Shown: one piece after another, positions 25,608 through 34,221 of the stretch
Numbering within the stretch: the first letter of the stretch is position 1
How the letters are laid out: every line of letters starts with the position of its first letter
NCBI GenBank assembly: GCA_910575265.1
Contig: CAJTEA010000004.1
Span: 143,275 to 207,274, forward strand
DNA length: 64,000 nt
Source: Oscillospiraceae bacterium
Lineage (GTDB): Bacteria > Bacillota > Clostridia > Oscillospirales > Oscillospiraceae
Direction: 5' to 3'
Position numbers and translations under genes: made by a program
Notes under the pieces: generated by a model
Database searches by the model: none
Told to the model about the DNA's origin: nothing
Seen by the model: the letters and a program-made list of their open reading frames with translations, nothing else

Positions 25608-26539
25608 GCCGCTTCTCCTTTCAAGGCGGACACCACGCCGCGGAAATCCGCCACGGTTTCAATGTGGCAGGTTTTGATAGCTGGGGCGGTTTTTTTGAAA
25701 AAGCCGCTCAGCGCCTTCCCCGGACCGATCTCCACCACTGTGTCGATGCCGTCCGCCTCCATGCGGCGAATGGTATCCTCCCAGTAGACGGAGGACTGAA
25801 CCTGACGCTCCAGCAGGGCCGGAATAGTGTCGCCCGGCTCCATCGGCCCGCCCTCGCAGTTGAAGTAGACAGGGATAGACATGGGACTGAAGTTCAGGGT
25901 CCGGAAGTGGGCGGCCAGGGCGTCCCCGGCGGGCCTCATCAGGCGGGTGTGGAAGGGGCCGCTGACCTTTAAGGGCATACACCGCTTGGCGCCCAGCGCT
26001 CTGGCCAGCTCCCCGGCCCGGTCCACCGCCTCCTTCTCCCCGCCGATTACCAGCTGACCGGGGCAGTTGTAATTGCAGATCTGCACCACGCCCAGCTCCG
26101 ACCCTTTCTCGCAGGCCGCCAGAAGATTATCCCGCTCCAGACCCAGCACGGCGGTCATGCCGCACTCCAGGCCGGCGGCGGCCTCCTCCATGGCCCGGCC
26201 CCGGAACGCCACCGTGGAGATGGCGGTCTCCCGGCTGAACACTCCGGCGGCATACAGCGCCGAGTACTCCCCCAGAGACAGCCCCGCCGCCGCCTGGGGC
26301 CGGATGCCCTCCTGATACAGCAGGTCGGTCGCCCCCACAGCAAAGGCCACCATGCAGGGCTGGGTGTACCGGGTCTGGGACAGCTGTTCCTCCGGCCCCT
26401 CGAAGCACATCGTTTTCAGGTCAAAATCCACCGGAGCATGGTCGAAAATATTGGCGAAGGCGGGAAATTCCGCGTAGAAGTCCTTTCCCATGCCCACCTT
26501 CTGGCTGCCCTGTCCGGCGTATACAAAGGCTAATTTCAT
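25604..26539 (-). CDS. fabD: ACP S-malonyltransferase
   Basis: Transfers malonyl from CoA to ACP. I choose the ATG at 26539 because it overlaps the fabK stop (ATGA) and begins KLAFVYAGQGSQKVGMGKDF as in the family; the frame is open 17 codons further. The 311-aa protein has the nucleophile elbow GLSLGEYSALYAAG and the catalytic His in SGPFHTRLM. Confidence 0.96.
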   Translation of the reverse strand: MKLAFVYAGQGSQKVGMGKDFYAEFPAFANIFDHAPVDFDLKTMCFEGPEEQLSQTRYTQPCMVAFAVGATDLLYQEGIRPQAAAGLSLGEYSALYAAGVFSRETAISTVAFRGRAMEEAAAGLECGMTAVLGLERDNLLAACEKGSELGVVQICNYNCPGQLVIGGEKEAVDRAGELARALGAKRCMPLKVSGPFHTRLMRPAGDALAAHFRTLNFSPMSIPVYFNCEGGPMEPGDTIPALLERQVQSSVYWEDTIRRMEADGIDTVVEIGPGKALSGFFKKTAPAIKTCHIETVADFRGVVSALKGEAA

Positions 26540-27474
26540 CGCAAAACCTCCCGCGCCAGCCGCTGGACCGTCTGATGGCAGCCGGCACACAGCTCCTCAA
26601 AGATGGCCCGCAGGGGACGAATCTCATGGAGCAGCCCCGCTGTCTGGCCGCACATCAGAGAGCCGGTCCTGGTGTCGCCGTCAAAAACCGCCCGGCGCAG
26701 GGAGCCCAGGGTGAACCGCTCCAGCTCCATCCGCTCCGCCCCGGCCCGCTCCCGCTTCAGATACTCCCGGGACATCTGATTTTTCAAAATCCGCACCGGA
26801 GCGTTTACCGACCGGCCAGTGACGGTGGTGTCGCTGTCCTTGGCCTTTAAAACGGCCTGCTTGTAGTTGTCGTGAATGGGGCACTCCTGGCTGACCAGCA
26901 GGCAGGTGCCCACCTGGGCGCCGCAGGCCCCCAGGGCGAAGGCGGCGGCAAGCTGGCGCCCGGAGGCGATGCCGCCGGCTGCGATCACAGGCAGGCCGGT
27001 GACCTCACACACCTGGGGAACCAGGGCCATGGTGGTCAGCTCCCCCACATGGCCGCCGCTCTCGGTGCCCTCGGCGATGAAGCCGTCCACCCCCAGCGGC
27101 TCCAGACGGCGCGCCAGGGTGGTGGCGGGCACTACGGGGAATACCTTGATTCCCGCCTCCTTCCAGGCGGGGATAAACTGGCCGGGCACCCCCGCCCCGG
27201 TGGTGACCACCTTCACTCCCTCCTCCACGACCACCTGGGCCATCTCGGGGGCGGCGGGGTTCATCAGCATGATGTTCACGCCGAAGGGCTTGTCAGTGAG
27301 GGATTTGCAGACGCGGATGTGCTCCCGGAGTATGTCCGCCGTCATCCCCCCCGCGCCGATCAGGCCCAGAGCCCCGGCGTTGGACACGGCGGCGGCAAAC
27401 TCGCCGGTGGCGATGTTTGCCATTCCCCCCTGGATGATGGGGAACTCGGTCCCCAGGATTTCGTTCAGCTTCAT
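26536..27474 (-). CDS. fabK: Enoyl-ACP reductase II (FMN type)
   Basis: Last reductive step of the elongation cycle. A 312-aa TIM-barrel flavoprotein of the nitronate monooxygenase/FabK fold, beginning EFPIIQGGMANIATGEFAAA with the phosphate-binding VSNAGALGLIGAGG and the ESGGHVG motif. FabK replaces FabI in many Firmicutes and gives natural triclosan resistance. It is the only enoyl reductase in the operon. It lies 12 bp from fabH and overlaps fabD. Confidence 0.95.
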   Translation of the reverse strand: MKLNEILGTEFPIIQGGMANIATGEFAAAVSNAGALGLIGAGGMTADILREHIRVCKSLTDKPFGVNIMLMNPAAPEMAQVVVEEGVKVVTTGAGVPGQFIPAWKEAGIKVFPVVPATTLARRLEPLGVDGFIAEGTESGGHVGELTTMALVPQVCEVTGLPVIAAGGIASGRQLAAAFALGACGAQVGTCLLVSQECPIHDNYKQAVLKAKDSDTTVTGRSVNAPVRILKNQMSREYLKRERAGAERMELERFTLGSLRRAVFDGDTRTGSLMCGQTAGLLHEIRPLRAIFEELCAGCHQTVQRLAREVLR

Positions 27475-27486
27475 AGTATCTCTCCT

Positions 27487-28428
27487 TTACCAACGCAGCA
27501 GCGCCCCGGCCCAGGTCAAGCCCCCGCCGAAGCCTACGGTCAAAAGCCGCATTCCAGGGCGCAGGGTCCCGGTCTCCACCAGCTCGTCCAGGGCGATGGG
27601 AATGCTGGCGGCGGAGGTGTTGCCGTAGCGGTCCATATTTTTATAAAACAGACCCTCCCGGGCCTTCAGCTTTTTGGCGGCGTGGTCAATAATCCGGGCG
27701 TTGGCCTGGTGGCAGACCACCAGATCCAGGTCGTTCACCGAACAAATCCCTTCCGCCTCCAGCAGCTGGCGGATGGACCGCTCCACCACCTCCACCGCGA
27801 AGCGGAACACCGCCTTACCGTCCATATGGATAGCGGACGGGACCGGCCCCGGACCCTGAACCCGGATGCTGGACCGATCCCCTCGGGAGCCGAACACGGT
27901 GTGCCAGCTCCGGGACTCATCCCGGCGGAGCGCCACCGCCCCCGCTCCGTCCCCGAAGAGGACGCAGGTGTCGCGGTCGGTGTGGTCCATCACACGGCTG
28001 ATGACCTCCGCCCCCACCACAATGGCGCAGGGCCGGGGAGCGTCGAACAGCAGGGCGTGGGCGGTTTTTAACCCGTATAAAAAGCCGGCGCAGGCGGCGT
28101 TCAGATCAAAGCAGATGGTATCCTCCTCCAGCCCCAGCTCCCGCTGGAGCAGGCAGGCGGTGGAGGGGCTGGCGTGGTCCGGGGTGAATGTCCCCACCAG
28201 ACACACACCGATGTCCGCCGCGGTCACCCCCGCCCGGTCCATGGCCTGACGGGCCGCCTTTGCGGCCAGCTCCAGGCCGGTTTCCCCGGCGCAGAAGTGG
28301 CGCTGGTGTATTCCGGTGCGGCTGAACACCCACTCGTCGCTGGTGTCCACCGCTTCGCTCAGTTCCTCGTTGGTCACCACCCGGGCGGGAATACACCGGC
28401 CGGTGGCTAAAATCCGGGGCGCGCTCAT
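27487..28428 (-). CDS. fabH: 3-oxoacyl-ACP synthase III
   Basis: Starts fatty-acid synthesis by condensing an acyl-CoA with malonyl-ACP. A 313-aa protein with catalytic Cys in DLNAACAGFLYGL, His in VVCHQANARIID and Asn in YGNTSAASIPIAL. The start overlaps the accA stop by four bases. Whether it prefers acetyl or branched primers cannot be read from sequence. Confidence 0.97.
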   Translation of the reverse strand: MSAPRILATGRCIPARVVTNEELSEAVDTSDEWVFSRTGIHQRHFCAGETGLELAAKAARQAMDRAGVTAADIGVCLVGTFTPDHASPSTACLLQRELGLEEDTICFDLNAACAGFLYGLKTAHALLFDAPRPCAIVVGAEVISRVMDHTDRDTCVLFGDGAGAVALRRDESRSWHTVFGSRGDRSSIRVQGPGPVPSAIHMDGKAVFRFAVEVVERSIRQLLEAEGICSVNDLDLVVCHQANARIIDHAAKKLKAREGLFYKNMDRYGNTSAASIPIALDELVETGTLRPGMRLLTVGFGGGLTWAGALLRW

Positions 28429-29249
28429 GGCTCCTCCTTCCCCAGCCGGGGCAGATTCCGCCCCATGGCCCGAAACATATCGTATCTCTGTCTGGCCAGA
28501 GCCGGGCCCTTCAGCTTATCCAGCGCGGCCAGTTCCCTGGTCAGCGCGGCGTCCACTGTGCGGAACATGGCATTCCAGTCGGTGTGGGCTCCCTCCTCCG
28601 GCTCCCGCAGGACCCCCTGGACAATCCCGCCCCGGCGCAGGTCCTGAGCGGTGAGTTTCATCACGCCGCAGGCCTCGTCCGCGCGGCTGGCGTCCTTCCA
28701 CAAAATGGAGGCAAATCCCTCCGGGGACAGCACCGAGTAGACAGCGTGCTCCAGCATAAGCACCCGGTTTGCCACCGCCAGGGCCAGAGCGCCGCCGCTG
28801 CCCCCCTCGCCAGTGATGACAGAGATAATTGGGACCTCCAGGGCGCTCATCAGGGCCAGACACTGGGCGATGGCCTCTCCCTGGCCCCGCTCCTCCGCCT
28901 CTTTTCCCGGATAGGCCCCCGGGGTGTCCACGAAGGTGATGATGGGCCGACCGAACTTCTCCGCCTGCTTCATCAGACGCTGAGCCTTGCGGTAGCCCTC
29001 CGGTGAGGGCATACCGAAGTTACAGCGGAGGTTTTCCTCCAGATTTTTTCCTTTCCGGTGGCCCACTACCGTGACGGGCCAGCCGTGGAACCGGGCAATT
29101 CCGCCTAAAATGCTGGCGTCCTCGCCGCACAGGCGGTCCCCTTTCTGCTCAAAGAAGTCAGTGAACAGGGCGGCGATGAAATCCGCCGTGCCCGGACGCT
29201 CCGGGTGACGGGCGATTTTTACCTTTTCCTCCGGTGTAAAGCGGCTCAT
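28425..29249 (-). CDS. accA: Acetyl-CoA carboxylase carboxyltransferase alpha
   Basis: Carboxyltransferase alpha subunit, which with AccD moves CO2 from carboxybiotin to acetyl-CoA. The 274-aa crotonase-fold protein has IITFVDTPGAYPGKEAEERG and VITGEGGSGGALALAVAN. It starts inside the accD stop (ATGA). The form is short relative to E. coli AccA (about 319 aa) but normal for Firmicutes. Confidence 0.97.
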   Translation of the reverse strand: MSRFTPEEKVKIARHPERPGTADFIAALFTDFFEQKGDRLCGEDASILGGIARFHGWPVTVVGHRKGKNLEENLRCNFGMPSPEGYRKAQRLMKQAEKFGRPIITFVDTPGAYPGKEAEERGQGEAIAQCLALMSALEVPIISVITGEGGSGGALALAVANRVLMLEHAVYSVLSPEGFASILWKDASRADEACGVMKLTAQDLRRGGIVQGVLREPEEGAHTDWNAMFRTVDAALTRELAALDKLKGPALARQRYDMFRAMGRNLPRLGKEEP

Positions 29250-30100
29250 GAACGTCCCCCCTTCTCATGGAGGGCCAGCAGCTGGGACAGGACAGCCCTC
29301 CATTCGCTCCGGGGGACAATCCGGTCCAGAAAGCCGTGGTCCAGCAGATATTCCGCCCGCTGAAAGCCCTGGGGAAGCTGTTCCTTGATGGTCTGCTCAA
29401 TCACCCTGGGTCCGGCAAAGCCGATGAGCGCTCCCGGCTCGGCCAGCATGATGTCCCCCAGGGAGGCGAAGCTGGCTGTCACCCCGCCGGTGGTGGGGTG
29501 AGTGAGGCAGGAAATGTATAGTCCGCCCCCGCTCTGGAAGCGCTGGATGGCGGCGGCGGTTTTGGCCATCTGCGTCAGGGAGAAAATGCCCTCCTGCATC
29601 CGGGCGCCGCCGCTGGCGGAAAAGATCACAAGGGGCAGCTTTTTCTTGCCGGCGTACTCGGTGGCCCGGGTGACTTTCTCCCCCACCGCCGTGCCCATGC
29701 TGCCCATGAGAAAACGGCTGTCCAGCACGGCGAAGACCGCTCCGCGGCCTTCCACCCTCCCCAGCGCGGCCACCGCCGCGTCCTTCAGGCCGGTCTTCTC
29801 CTCCAGCTCCGCGAGCCTGGCGGGATAATCGGGGAAGGTCAGCGGGTCGGCGGGGGACAGCTTTTCCTCCAGCTCCTGAAACGAGCCGGGATCCAGGATG
29901 TTGGACAGCCTGTAATAGGCGTCGATAGGCGCGTGAAACCCGCACTTGGGACAGACCTGCTGGGCCCGCTCCCACTCCAGATTGGCGCTCTCCGCGCCGC
30001 AGGCGGAACACCTGGTCCGGCGGGTGGAGGTGATTTTTCCCTCCCGCATGGTCTTATAGATCAAAAGGCGGTCCCGGCGGCGGGCAAATGTCTTGTTCAC
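29246..30100 (-). CDS. accD: Acetyl-CoA carboxylase carboxyltransferase beta
   Basis: Carboxyltransferase beta subunit. The 284-aa protein has the N-terminal four-Cys zinc finger (CSACG and CPKCGF, residues ~32-54) and the crotonase core with FSASGGARMQEGIFSLTQMA and LTHPTTGGVTASFASLGD. It overlaps the accC stop and the accA start by four bases each. Confidence 0.97.
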   Translation of the reverse strand: MNKTFARRRDRLLIYKTMREGKITSTRRTRCSACGAESANLEWERAQQVCPKCGFHAPIDAYYRLSNILDPGSFQELEEKLSPADPLTFPDYPARLAELEEKTGLKDAAVAALGRVEGRGAVFAVLDSRFLMGSMGTAVGEKVTRATEYAGKKKLPLVIFSASGGARMQEGIFSLTQMAKTAAAIQRFQSGGGLYISCLTHPTTGGVTASFASLGDIMLAEPGALIGFAGPRVIEQTIKEQLPQGFQRAEYLLDHGFLDRIVPRSEWRAVLSQLLALHEKGGRS

Positions 30101-31488
30101 GGCTCTCCCTCCATCATGCGGTCACAGGTCCGGGCCAGCTCCAGCAGGCGGTCCAGGTTTTGATCCAGGAATCCGGTGTCGTACTGGCCCCGGATGAACG
30201 CGGGGTCGTGCAGAATCAGGTGGGCCAGAGAGGCGTTGGTGGGGTAACCCTCGATGATCAGCTCCTCCAGCGCCCGGCGCATCCGGCGGATGGCCTCCAG
30301 CCGGGTGGGGGCGTGGGCCAACACCTTGGCGGCCAAAGAGTCGTAGTAGGGCGGGACTTCGTAGCCGGTATACAGGGCGGTGTCCACCCGTACCCCCGGT
30401 CCGCCGGGCAGGTGCAAAAAGGTGGTGGTCCCCGGACAGGGCATAAACTCTCGCTCCGGGTCCTCCGCGTTGATCCGGCACTCGATAGCGTGGCCGGACA
30501 CCTTAACATCCTCCTGCTTGAAGGACAGGGGCAGGCCCGCCGCCACTCGCAGCTGCTCCTTCACCAGATCAATTCCGGTGACCAGCTCCGTGACCGGATG
30601 CTCCACCTGAATACGGGTATTCATCTCGATAAAATAGAAGGCTCCATCGGGGGCCAGGACAAACTCCACCGTCCCCGCGCCCACGTAGCCCGCCGCCTGG
30701 GCGGCGGCCACAGCGGCCCGGCCCATCTCCTCCCGCAGGGCGGGGGTGAGGGCTTTGGAGGGAGATTCCTCTACCAGCTTTTGCCGGCGGCGCTGGATGG
30801 AACAGTCCCGCTCCCCCAGATGGACCACATGGCCCTGTCGGTCCGCCATGATCTGGAACTCGATGTGCCGGGGATTGACCACCAGCTTTTCCAGATACAG
30901 CTCCCCGTCGCCAAAGCAGGCCACGGCCTCCGCTCTGGCCTCCTGCCAGGCCCTGTCGATGTCCTCGGGGCCGTCCGCCTGGCGCATCCCCCGGCCCCCG
31001 CCTCCGGCAGAGGCTTTCAGCAGAATGGGATAGCCCACTTGGCCGGCCAGCGTCCTGGCTTGACGGGCATTGCTCAGCGGTCCGTCCGACCCGGGTACCA
31101 CCGGAACCCCGGCGCTCTGGGCCAGGGTCCGGGCGGCTGCCTTGCTACCCAGCTTCCGGATGACGTCCCCGGAGGGACCAATGTACTTTAAGCCCGACTG
31201 GGCACAGCGGTCAGCGAAGTCCGGATTTTCCGACAGAAAGCCGTAGCCCGGATGAATGGCGTCACAGCCGGTGGCCATTGCGGCGGACAGGATGGCGTCC
31301 TGGTTCAGATAGCTGTCCGCCGCCCGGGCCGGACCGACGCACAGCGACCGGGTGGCCAGTTGGGCGTGGAGGGCGCTTTTGTCGGCCTCCGACCAGACAG
31401 CCACCGTCTCCACGTCCAGTTCCCGGCAGGCCCGGATGATCCGCAGGGCAATCTCTCCCCGATTGGCGATGAGTACGCGCTTCAGCAT
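30097..31488 (-). CDS. accC: Biotin carboxylase
   Basis: ATP-dependent carboxylation of the biotin on AccB. The 463-aa protein has the N-terminal fold (LIANRGEIALRIIRACRELD), ATP-grasp glycine loop KASAGGGGRGMRQA and EMNTRIQVEHPVTE, and the C-terminal biotin carboxylase domain. It follows accB by 4 bp. Confidence 0.97.
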   Translation of the reverse strand: MLKRVLIANRGEIALRIIRACRELDVETVAVWSEADKSALHAQLATRSLCVGPARAADSYLNQDAILSAAMATGCDAIHPGYGFLSENPDFADRCAQSGLKYIGPSGDVIRKLGSKAAARTLAQSAGVPVVPGSDGPLSNARQARTLAGQVGYPILLKASAGGGGRGMRQADGPEDIDRAWQEARAEAVACFGDGELYLEKLVVNPRHIEFQIMADRQGHVVHLGERDCSIQRRRQKLVEESPSKALTPALREEMGRAAVAAAQAAGYVGAGTVEFVLAPDGAFYFIEMNTRIQVEHPVTELVTGIDLVKEQLRVAAGLPLSFKQEDVKVSGHAIECRINAEDPEREFMPCPGTTTFLHLPGGPGVRVDTALYTGYEVPPYYDSLAAKVLAHAPTRLEAIRRMRRALEELIIEGYPTNASLAHLILHDPAFIRGQYDTGFLDQNLDRLLELARTCDRMMEGEP

Positions 31489-31492
31489 GGTA

Positions 31493-31900
31493 TCACACCC
31501 TTCGAACGCGGAACAGGGGTTCGCCTACCCCTACCGCCTCGCCGTCCTGAACCAGAATCTCCTCTATCACACAGTCCGCAGGGGCGGGGACCTCGCTCAT
31601 CATCTTCATAGCCTCGATCAGGCACAACGTGTCCCCCTTTTTCACCTGCGCGCCGGCTGTAACATAGGGTGGCTCCTCCGGGGCGGGAGCGGCGTAAAAC
31701 ACCCCCACCAGGGGGGCGGCCACCGTCTCGGCCGGCTCCTCCTCCGCCTGGACCGCGGGGAGCGAAGCCGGAACGGCGGCGGCACTCAGAACCGGCTCCC
31801 GGCGCAGCGCCACCCGCTCTCCCTCGTGTTCCCACTCCAGCGACGTCAGTCCGGATGCGGCAAAGCGGTCCATCAGGCCGTATAACTCCTGTAATTCCAT
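31493..31900 (-). CDS. accB: Biotin carboxyl carrier protein
   Basis: Carries biotin between AccC and AccAD. The 135-aa protein has an N-terminal dimer-interface region, a Pro/Ala/Glu linker (about 40-60) and the biotinyl domain. The modified Lys lies in LIEAMKMMSEVPA. It is slightly smaller than E. coli AccB. It sits 6 bp after acpP. Confidence 0.96.
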   Translation of the reverse strand: MELQELYGLMDRFAASGLTSLEWEHEGERVALRREPVLSAAAVPASLPAVQAEEEPAETVAAPLVGVFYAAPAPEEPPYVTAGAQVKKGDTLCLIEAMKMMSEVPAPADCVIEEILVQDGEAVGVGEPLFRVRRV

Positions 31901-31906
31901 CGCGGT

Positions 31907-32143
31907 TTACGCCTGCTTGCTCTTGATGTAGTCCAGAATGTCCTGGACCGTGTGAATCTTCTCCAGGTCCTCATCCTCAATGCCCACACCCAGGCTCTCC
32001 TGAAGGGCCATGGACAGCTCCACGATCTCCAGGGAGTCGGCCTCCAGGTCCTCCACCAGGTTGGTCTCCAGCTTGACCTCCTCCGCGTCGCAGCTGAGGG
32101 TGCTGACAATAATATCCCGTACGTTCTCAAAGGTGATTTCCAT
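31907..32143 (-). CDS. acpP: Acyl carrier protein
   Basis: Carrier of growing acyl chains; the 4'-phosphopantetheine attaches to Ser in DLEADSLEIVELSM. A 78-aa acidic protein and the first gene of the twelve-gene FAS operon. AAAGGATGG precedes the ATG, and the leader from the promoter is about 90 nt. Confidence 0.96.
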   Translation of the reverse strand: MEITFENVRDIIVSTLSCDAEEVKLETNLVEDLEADSLEIVELSMALQESLGVGIEDEDLEKIHTVQDILDYIKSKQA

Positions 32144-32195
32144 CTGAATCTACCATCCTTTCAAATTCAGCGGGTTCCAGACCGGACCCGTCACT

Positions 32196-32268
32196 TCAAG
32201 TATTTTATCTAAAATTTTTTAGTTAAAATACTTGAGGATTATTATACGGAAATCCACTGAGATGTCAA
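32196..32268 (-). promoter_or_regulatory. FAS operon promoter with nested palindromic operator
   Basis: On the - strand, TTGACA (32268-32263), a 16-bp spacer and TATAAT (32246-32241) form a near-consensus SigA promoter. Beginning five bases after the -10 is a 40-bp nested palindrome (32196-32235): outer arms TCAAGTATTTTA and TAAAATACTTGA, inner arms CTAAAA and TTTTAG. It covers the expected start site, an ideal repressor position. The MarR protein at 22661-23137 is the candidate binder, by analogy with FabT, though the motif differs from the FabT consensus I know. Confidence 0.88.
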
Positions 32269-32315
32269 GGATAATTTTTCCGCCGCCTGTTTTTCTCCGT
32301 TTTTCACAAAGCTCA

Positions 32316-32471
32316 TTATTTCCCCGGCCGCATCAGTATCGCGGGTGGGCACAAAAGTATACAAAAACACCGCTTGCTTTTGTAGGCTTCTTTCTTCCGC
32401 TCGTTGTGGCGCTCACAGGCCGCGACGGAACCGGCCTTGCGCTTCTGGAAGCGCAATATCGCATAGGGCAT
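32316..32471 (-). pseudogene. Truncated MobV/Pre relaxase (N-terminus only)
   Basis: From an ATG preceded by GGAGGGATGACC, the frame gives MPYAILRFQKRKAGSVAACE followed by RHNERKKEAYKSK. This is the N-terminus of MobV-family mobilization relaxases (Pre/Mob, TnpZ of Tn4451-like elements). Similarity stops after ~33 residues; a random tail runs to a TAA. The HxDE-type relaxase core is gone, so the protein cannot nick DNA. Upstream on the same strand is a matching oriT core, and beyond it the RepA-like ATPase, so this is the edge of a decayed mobilizable element that stops just short of the FAS promoter. Confidence 0.82.
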
Positions 32472-32526
32472 GGTCATCCCTCCAATCGAAATGTGCGGGC
32501 AGACCGGGGGCGCGTCCGCCCATCAG

Positions 32527-32858
32527 GTTGACAGCGGTGACGGTTATTTTGGGATGCCCCCCGCCGCTGTCACCCTGACGGGAGAACACCCCGGAAACGC
32601 ATGGTGCAGGGGCGGGGCTTTCCTCGCTCACCGGCTCGGAAAGCGCCACCCCTGCGGCCGAAAAAATCTCCGATTTTTCCGGCTGCATTTCCAGGGTGTA
32701 ACACACTACACCTTGCAAGCAAGGCCGTGTGCCAGACGTTCCCTCTGGACTCCCTTTTTGCGGGGCTGCGCCCCGCGTGACCCTCCGGGTCACAGGACGG
32801 GGGTGACGGCTGTTCCCCTCACTGACGGCATCCCAGATAAACCGTCACCGCTGTCAAC
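32527..32858. repeat. 32-bp inverted repeat pair in element relic
   Basis: GTTGACAGCGGTGACGGTT at 32527-32545 recurs inverted at 32840-32858. Including the following 13 bases, 29 of 32 positions match. The right copy is inside the 3' end of the RepA-like gene. The pair brackets the oriT core and could be a replication or regulatory site of the element. Confidence 0.75.
32695..32712 (-). other. MobV-type oriT nic site
   Basis: The - strand reads GGTGTAGTGTGTTACACC, an inverted repeat (GGTGTA/TACACC) whose loop contains TAGTGTG-TTA. This is the core nick sequence of MobV plasmids such as pMV158 (nick between G and T), in the same hairpin arrangement. It lies ~230 bp upstream of the truncated mobV start, the usual place. 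The flanking arms differ from pMV158, as expected for another family member. Confidence 0.75.
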
Positions 32859-33827
32859 GCCGTCACCCCTCGAAAGGACGATGCGTCGCCCCGCCTTGGT
32901 GCGGCGGTACACATAGCGGACGTTATTCTGGCGCAGGACGGTGGCGTGGTACTCATTCAGCAGCTTTGTGATGACGTTGGACGCAGTGTCTGTTTCCCCC
33001 ATCTGCGTCAAAAGTTCGGTAGCGGTGCCCGACCACTCCCGCCGTCCCTCCATAAAAGCCACCAGCCGAAAAAGAATGGGCGGCACCTCTGCCGCCGCAA
33101 GCTGTTCCTGGGATTTCCGCTCCACCAGCTCCCAACTGCAATCACGAAAGCGCAGGGTGAACTCCTGGTACTCAATGTCCCTGCCGATGGCGTAGAGAGC
33201 GGCGGTGTCGGATGCCCGGTGTTCCTTTTCCAGCACAAAGGTGGCGTCCGCACTGCCCGTCAGCCCGGTTGTACCGGATACCCGATTGAAAATGTCGCTG
33301 TCCCCCTGCTTGCGGATATGGTGGACGACCACTACCGCCAGGGCGTGCCTGTCCGCGAAATCCTTGAGCAGCGATATGTCCCCGTAGTCGTTGGCATAGG
33401 CGTTGTCCTTGGACGCGGTGCGTATCTTCTGCAAGGTATCTATGACGATCAGCCGGGTGCCGGGGTGCTCTTTGAGATAGTCCTCCAACTGGCCCACCAG
33501 ACCGTCCGTCAGCTTGCAGCTTGCCACGGCGAAGCGCAGGCGCTCGCTGGCTTCATCGGTCAGACGAAACAGCCTGTCCTGGATGCGGTAAAAGGTGTCC
33601 TCCAAACACAGGTACAGCACGTCCCCCGGTGTGGTCGGCAGCTCCCACAGGGGCCTGCCCTCCGACACGCACAGGCACAGCTTCAGCATGAGCCAGCTTT
33701 TCCCGATCTTTTGCGCCCCGCAGAACAGGGTCAGGCCAGTGGGGATCAGGCCGTCCACCACGAAACTGGGCTTGTCAAGCGGCTGGTAGAGCAACGTGTC
33801 CGCGTCCACCGTTTTCAGCTTCTTCAT
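32790..33827 (-). CDS. RepA-like AAA (AAA_25) ATPase of mobile element
   Basis: A 345-aa P-loop ATPase of the RepA/DnaB-like helicase family, often carried by mobilizable elements of Clostridia. It has Walker A GAQKIGKSWLMLKL, Walker B in RLIVIDTLQKIR and VVVVHHIRKQGDSD as a sensor/motif-3 region. A C-terminal winged-helix-like region follows, and the end is repetitive (GDGVDSGDG) where it overlaps the inverted repeat. GGGGGAGGT precedes the ATG. Its role would be element replication or maintenance. With mobV truncated, it is probably a survivor of a decayed element. Confidence 0.85.
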   Translation of the reverse strand: MKKLKTVDADTLLYQPLDKPSFVVDGLIPTGLTLFCGAQKIGKSWLMLKLCLCVSEGRPLWELPTTPGDVLYLCLEDTFYRIQDRLFRLTDEASERLRFAVASCKLTDGLVGQLEDYLKEHPGTRLIVIDTLQKIRTASKDNAYANDYGDISLLKDFADRHALAVVVVHHIRKQGDSDIFNRVSGTTGLTGSADATFVLEKEHRASDTAALYAIGRDIEYQEFTLRFRDCSWELVERKSQEQLAAAEVPPILFRLVAFMEGRREWSGTATELLTQMGETDTASNVITKLLNEYHATVLRQNNVRYVYRRTKAGRRIVLSRGDGVDSGDGLSGMPSVRGTAVTPVL

Positions 33828-34000
33828 AGCGGCACCTCCCCCGGCGTTTTTTCCTGATATGAAACATAAGCGGTTTCCTCCTTTGAAAATTCACACCCCG
33901 CATTGCGGGATATGTAACGCAGACCGCCATACGGTTCCCCGCCCAACTCTGGCCGGGTTTTCTCTGCCGGCGCTATGTGCGAATTAAGCAGCAGGTACGC
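33824..34000 (-). pseudogene. C-terminal remnant of gene upstream of repA-like
   Basis: An open frame with no ATG or GTG start, preceded by a stop, reads AEKTRPELGGEPYGGLRYIS and continues RNAGCEFSKEETAYV. It ends in a TGA overlapping the repA-like ATG (ATGA). The overlap suggests it was a coupled upstream gene that lost its 5' part. The family is not recognised. The rest of the 394-bp gap to 34222 holds only the DUF554 operon terminator. Confidence 0.45.
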
Positions 34001-34148
34001 TCATGTCATGGCACACTATCTACTGCGGCAGGTATCTCTCTGACGGCTGCTATTCAGTTTTCAAAAGAGGAATGTCGTTCCATCTGTTTACTCACGAATA
34101 GCCGCTTTTGAAAGTCTACTCCGCAAAATTTCCAGAGGAAATAAAAAA

Positions 34149-34184
34149 GCGCCTGCCCTTGGCCCAAAGGCCATAGGCAAGCGC
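34149..34184 (-). terminator. Terminator of the DUF554 operon
   Basis: A 16-bp stem with three mismatches and a 4-nt loop, followed by T6 on the - strand. It lies just downstream of the DUF554 gene. Confidence 0.85.
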
Positions 34185-34221
34185 CTGTTTCCTGTTTATG
34201 TTCTCTAAAAAAGTTTTACAT

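Noticed and set aside
26872..28071. Long + strand frame opposite fabK and fabH
   Set aside because: Shadow of two certain genes with no family resemblance. The same holds for the long - strand frame opposite glnS (21137-22645).
32413..32793. 126-codon - strand frame overlapping the repA-like stop and the oriT
   Set aside because: It spans the oriT hairpin and the mobV start in another frame, with low-complexity, unlikely protein sequence; better explained as non-coding oriT DNA.
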